A stretch of DNA of 64,000 bases from Bacillota bacterium (GTDB lineage Bacteria; Bacillota; Clostridia; Lachnospirales; Bianqueaceae), in the NCBI GenBank assembly GCA_017441925.1, contig JAFRUE010000005.1, forward strand, positions 118,294-182,293. Direction: 5' to 3'. The notes under the pieces were generated by a model, which had not been told where the DNA came from, ran no database searches, and saw only the letters and a program-made list of their open reading frames with translations. This document shows, piece after piece, positions 61,859-64,000 of this stretch (positions within the stretch are counted from its first letter, which is position 1; every line of letters starts with the position of its first letter). Made by a program: the position numbers and the translations under genes.

Positions 61859-62979
61859 AGCTTCTCCATTCCCAGCTTCAGCACCTCACCGCCTACGCCG
61901 CGCATCCTCCAATCTGCGCAGCTTACACCGTCCACGCTCGTTGTGAAGGCGGCATTGGAGCCGCAGAGGCAGTGAATGGTCAGTTCGGCCTCTTTACTGG
62001 CTTTATCCGGCGTGTCAAAAATGAATGTGCTCAAATCCAGGATCTCTTTCTGCAGCTTCTCCAGCATTTCCTTCAGTTTCCGCTGGAAGCTCACTCCCGC
62101 GGCCTTGTCCGGGATCCAGCGGCCGTCCTCCAGATACATCTCCATCTGTGTCAGCGCAACGTCCCGCACGGAGCAGCAGTACATGATCTTGATCTCGGGA
62201 TGATTCTTATGAAGTGCCAGCAGGCTGTCGGAGACGATCTCGTCGCCGGTGAGGCGCGCCGCGATCTCCTCCGGCGCTTTCCAGACCTCCCGGGCCACCC
62301 GCTGCCAGTCATAATGCATCATGGCGCTGTCCACACAGGCCGTGATATCCCGGCAGTCCGGGAAAGCGGCTGCGACCGCGTCGGTCAGCAGGGACGTGGC
62401 GAAGGCTCCTGCCGAAAACCCGGTCACCAGGATCTGATCCGGGTTCGGCACCAGTTCCTTGATCTTTTTCAGCAACAGCTGAAAGTTTGTATAGCCGTGG
62501 TGATGCAGCACGGCGGGTTTTCCATCCAGATCCGTATACGGAAAATCCCCGGCCCCGCAGTGAAAGTCCCCGGTGGCGTAGGTCACAAACAGCAGGTTCC
62601 AGTCCCGGAAGGGATTCTTTTTTGACTGCCCGAAGGTTCCCATTCGGAGAATGACATCCCCGAACCGCACGTCGTCGGAATAGAACATCTCGCCTTGGCC
62701 GCCCACGCGCTGAGGTCTGGCTGCGGTATGCTCATCCACAGATACCCCGCCGCCGGAAAACCCGATCATCAGCTTATTGGCACTGCCCAGACGAATGCAG
62801 CCATGATAGGGGTTGCCGTTGGCACAGAGGGCGCCCTCCGGCCAGTATTCGTAGTTCTTTCCCTGCTTCGGGCGCTCCGGCAGCTCCGGGAAGCGTGTCA
62901 GCTCGATATAGTCGGCCAAAAGCCGGTTGAACAGAGGCCAGCCGCGCCGATCCTCCTTATGCGTTTTCCGCTTTGCCAT
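61855..62979 (-). CDS. Cytoplasmic pectin-acetylesterase-like protein
   Basis: Protein of 374 aa related to the anchored enzyme at 51615-52733. The nucleophile is S189 in TGFSAGAFATSLL and the oxyanion loop is IGFSGGGVS near residue 73. The two proteins share NPF[KR]DW...YATGDFH and the ACVDS stretch, but this one has no membrane segment. It probably deacetylates imported oligosaccharides. The ATG follows GGAGGAAAAGC and overlaps the upstream gene by 23 bases. Confidence 0.83.
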   Translation of the reverse strand: MAKRKTHKEDRRGWPLFNRLLADYIELTRFPELPERPKQGKNYEYWPEGALCANGNPYHGCIRLGSANKLMIGFSGGGVSVDEHTAARPQRVGGQGEMFYSDDVRFGDVILRMGTFGQSKKNPFRDWNLLFVTYATGDFHCGAGDFPYTDLDGKPAVLHHHGYTNFQLLLKKIKELVPNPDQILVTGFSAGAFATSLLTDAVAAAFPDCRDITACVDSAMMHYDWQRVAREVWKAPEEIAARLTGDEIVSDSLLALHKNHPEIKIMYCCSVRDVALTQMEMYLEDGRWIPDKAAGVSFQRKLKEMLEKLQKEILDLSTFIFDTPDKASKEAELTIHCLCGSNAAFTTSVDGVSCADWRMRGVGGEVLKLGMEKL

Positions 62980-63865
62980 GCTTTTCCTCCTTGCTCATCG
63001 CATAGAGTTCTTTCGCCTTTTCCACCTTATAGCGGAAACAGTCCTCCCGCAGCTTATCCTGCTCCGGCTTTTCCTCGGCCTTGTCGGTGCCGAAGCCGTG
63101 ATAACCATCTTTGTACATCTTCAGATCCAGCAGCTTGCCGTGCTGCTTCAAAAGCTCCGCGTAATGCTCTCCCTGGGGATGCAGGGGATCCCGGCCGCAG
63201 ACGATAACCACCGCCGGAGAGAGCTTTTCCAGCGTTTCTTCCGTAATCTTCGCCGCCGGGGACAGCAGCTCGCTGTCCAGAGGCAGCTTGGGAGGATAGA
63301 GCTCAAACATCAACTTGTAGAGCTTGTCTCCTTCCGGGAAGTCGATGGGGATCGTGCCGGTGAAATCCAGGAAGGGCACCTCCATGATCTGTCCCGCGAT
63401 CTGAACGCCCTGCTGTGCCAGCAGAATGGCCGAACCCGCTGTGAGGTGTCCGCCCGCGCTGCCGCCGGAAAGGATGATCCTGTCGGGGTCAATGCCCAGC
63501 TGCTTTGCGTGCGCCTTGAGCCACTTGACGGTATCCACAACCTCCTCCTGCGGATAAGGGAAGCTCTTGTCATACAGCCGCCTGTAGTTCACATTGACCA
63601 CAAAGGCCCCCAGCTCGTCGCTCAGCCGTTTGCAATAGCGGTCATCGTCCACCGCGTCCAGGCCGACCCAGGCGCCGCCGTGGATCTGGACGAACACCGG
63701 CATGTTCTCCCGCTGTTCGGGATAGTAGAAGAGCACCTCTACCGGCTCTTTGCCTTTGCGCTGAATATAACTGCGGTCCCCAACGACAGGATCGGTCTTG
63801 TAATGCTTGTTGATTTTATGGAAGCGGGCGTTCATCACCGCCCGTTTGATCGCCGTAAACGCCAT
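62957..63865 (-). CDS. HSL-type alpha/beta hydrolase
   Basis: Cytoplasmic esterase of 302 aa with HGG at residues 62-64 and nucleophile S136 in SGGSAGGHLTAG. The Asp is probably in GRDPLHPQG and His in DGYHGFG. It resembles the hydrolase at 60965-61858 (FPYPQEE, NINY/NVNY, GGAWVG), so the two look like paralogues in one operon. Its start is just after the stop of the GH2 gene. Confidence 0.85.
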   Translation of the reverse strand: MAFTAIKRAVMNARFHKINKHYKTDPVVGDRSYIQRKGKEPVEVLFYYPEQRENMPVFVQIHGGAWVGLDAVDDDRYCKRLSDELGAFVVNVNYRRLYDKSFPYPQEEVVDTVKWLKAHAKQLGIDPDRIILSGGSAGGHLTAGSAILLAQQGVQIAGQIMEVPFLDFTGTIPIDFPEGDKLYKLMFELYPPKLPLDSELLSPAAKITEETLEKLSPAVVIVCGRDPLHPQGEHYAELLKQHGKLLDLKMYKDGYHGFGTDKAEEKPEQDKLREDCFRYKVEKAKELYAMSKEEKHGKAENA

Positions 63866-63866
63866 G

Positions 63867-64000
63867 TCATTGCACCTCGATCTTCAAATCTCCGTCATCG
63901 CGCGTCACGATGAGCGCCCGGCCGTGCCAGGTCCTGATGGTCTTATCGAAATAGTTTTCCTCACTCTTCGGGTCACCCGTGCCAAAGCCCAGGATCGTGC
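63867..64000 (-). CDS. GH2 beta-galactosidase-type enzyme, C-terminal end only
   Basis: Only the last 44 codons are in the window; the gene runs off the right edge. The end reads GFGTGDPKSEENYFD, then a TWHGRALIV strand, a pattern typical of the C-terminal domain of clostridial GH2 enzymes. It appears to lead the operon that continues with the esterase at 63865, two bases away. Identification as GH2 rests on this short stretch. Confidence 0.6.
   Translation of the reverse strand, partial: TILGFGTGDPKSEENYFDKTIRTWHGRALIVTRDDGDLKIEVQ

Overview
The window looks like chromosome of an anaerobic, fermentative Clostridia-type Firmicute, probably from a gut or rumen. The evidence is strong AAGGAGG ribosome-binding sites, TTGACA-N17-TATAAT promoters, a PEP:sugar phosphotransferase system, a rubredoxin fusion, an iron-sulfur scaffold-like gene, a GGGtGRT-family gene and many glycan-degrading enzymes. 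The GC content is moderate to high and most genes are tightly packed. I saw no rRNA, tRNA, CRISPR array or transposase. The genus cannot be named from this sequence alone.

Layout. 0-10.3 kb, nearly all minus strand: a DUF4091 glycosidase-like protein, a large lipoprotein built from 11-residue repeats, a small XRE regulator (plus strand) whose ribosome-binding site lies in a perfect hairpin, an MBL-rubredoxin fusion, an internally deleted GNAT, VanX-like and VanY-like D-Ala peptidases, a DUF3592 membrane protein and a SpoIIE-type phosphatase. 10.3-16.5 kb, plus strand: a three-gene glycan operon (LamG/toroid protein, MFS transporter, propeller-like protein), followed by an intergenic array of five inverted-repeat units. 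17-24 kb: metY with its LysR regulator, a UvrA paralogue and an ABC exporter with an XRE-AbrB regulator. 24-27 kb: PHP phosphoesterase, GH43 enzyme, ICMT-like methyltransferase and MutT. 27.3-36.2 kb: a sucrose/glucan region with amylosucrase-like GH13, a HAD phosphatase, sucrose PTS EIIBCA, HPr, enzyme I, YfcE-like phosphoesterase and a GH32 sucrose-6-phosphate hydrolase. 36.3-47.6 kb: an Eis-type acetyltransferase with a structured leader, PrsW-like and MATE membrane proteins, an OhrR-glutathione peroxidase pair, a TetR-flavodoxin-DUF4405 redox operon, a GNAT-YoaP protein, a Dabb protein, and the IscU-like/GGGtGRT pair followed by a C_GCAxxG_C_C protein. 47.6-49.2 kb is partly decayed, with two frameshifted genes. 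49.2-64 kb, minus strand: GNAT, HAD, alpha/beta hydrolases, two pectin-acetylesterase-like proteins, GH94, GH78, a permuted GH3, three more esterase-type hydrolases and the C-terminus of a GH2 enzyme.

How it fits together. The organism seems to take up sucrose as sucrose-6-phosphate and split it with GH32. It may also divert sucrose carbon to alpha-glucan through the GH13/HAD pair. The 51.6-64 kb cluster suggests it deacetylates and trims imported rhamnose- and galactose-containing plant oligosaccharides inside the cell. Redox genes (OhrR/GPx, flavodoxin/DUF4405, MBL-rubredoxin, IscU-like/GGGtGRT) fit an anaerobe that must cope with peroxide and oxygen. The least explained parts are the hairpin array at 16.6-16.9 kb, the IscU-like/GGGtGRT module, the LamG/MFS/propeller operon and two possible leader-controlled genes (4.09 kb and 36.39 kb).
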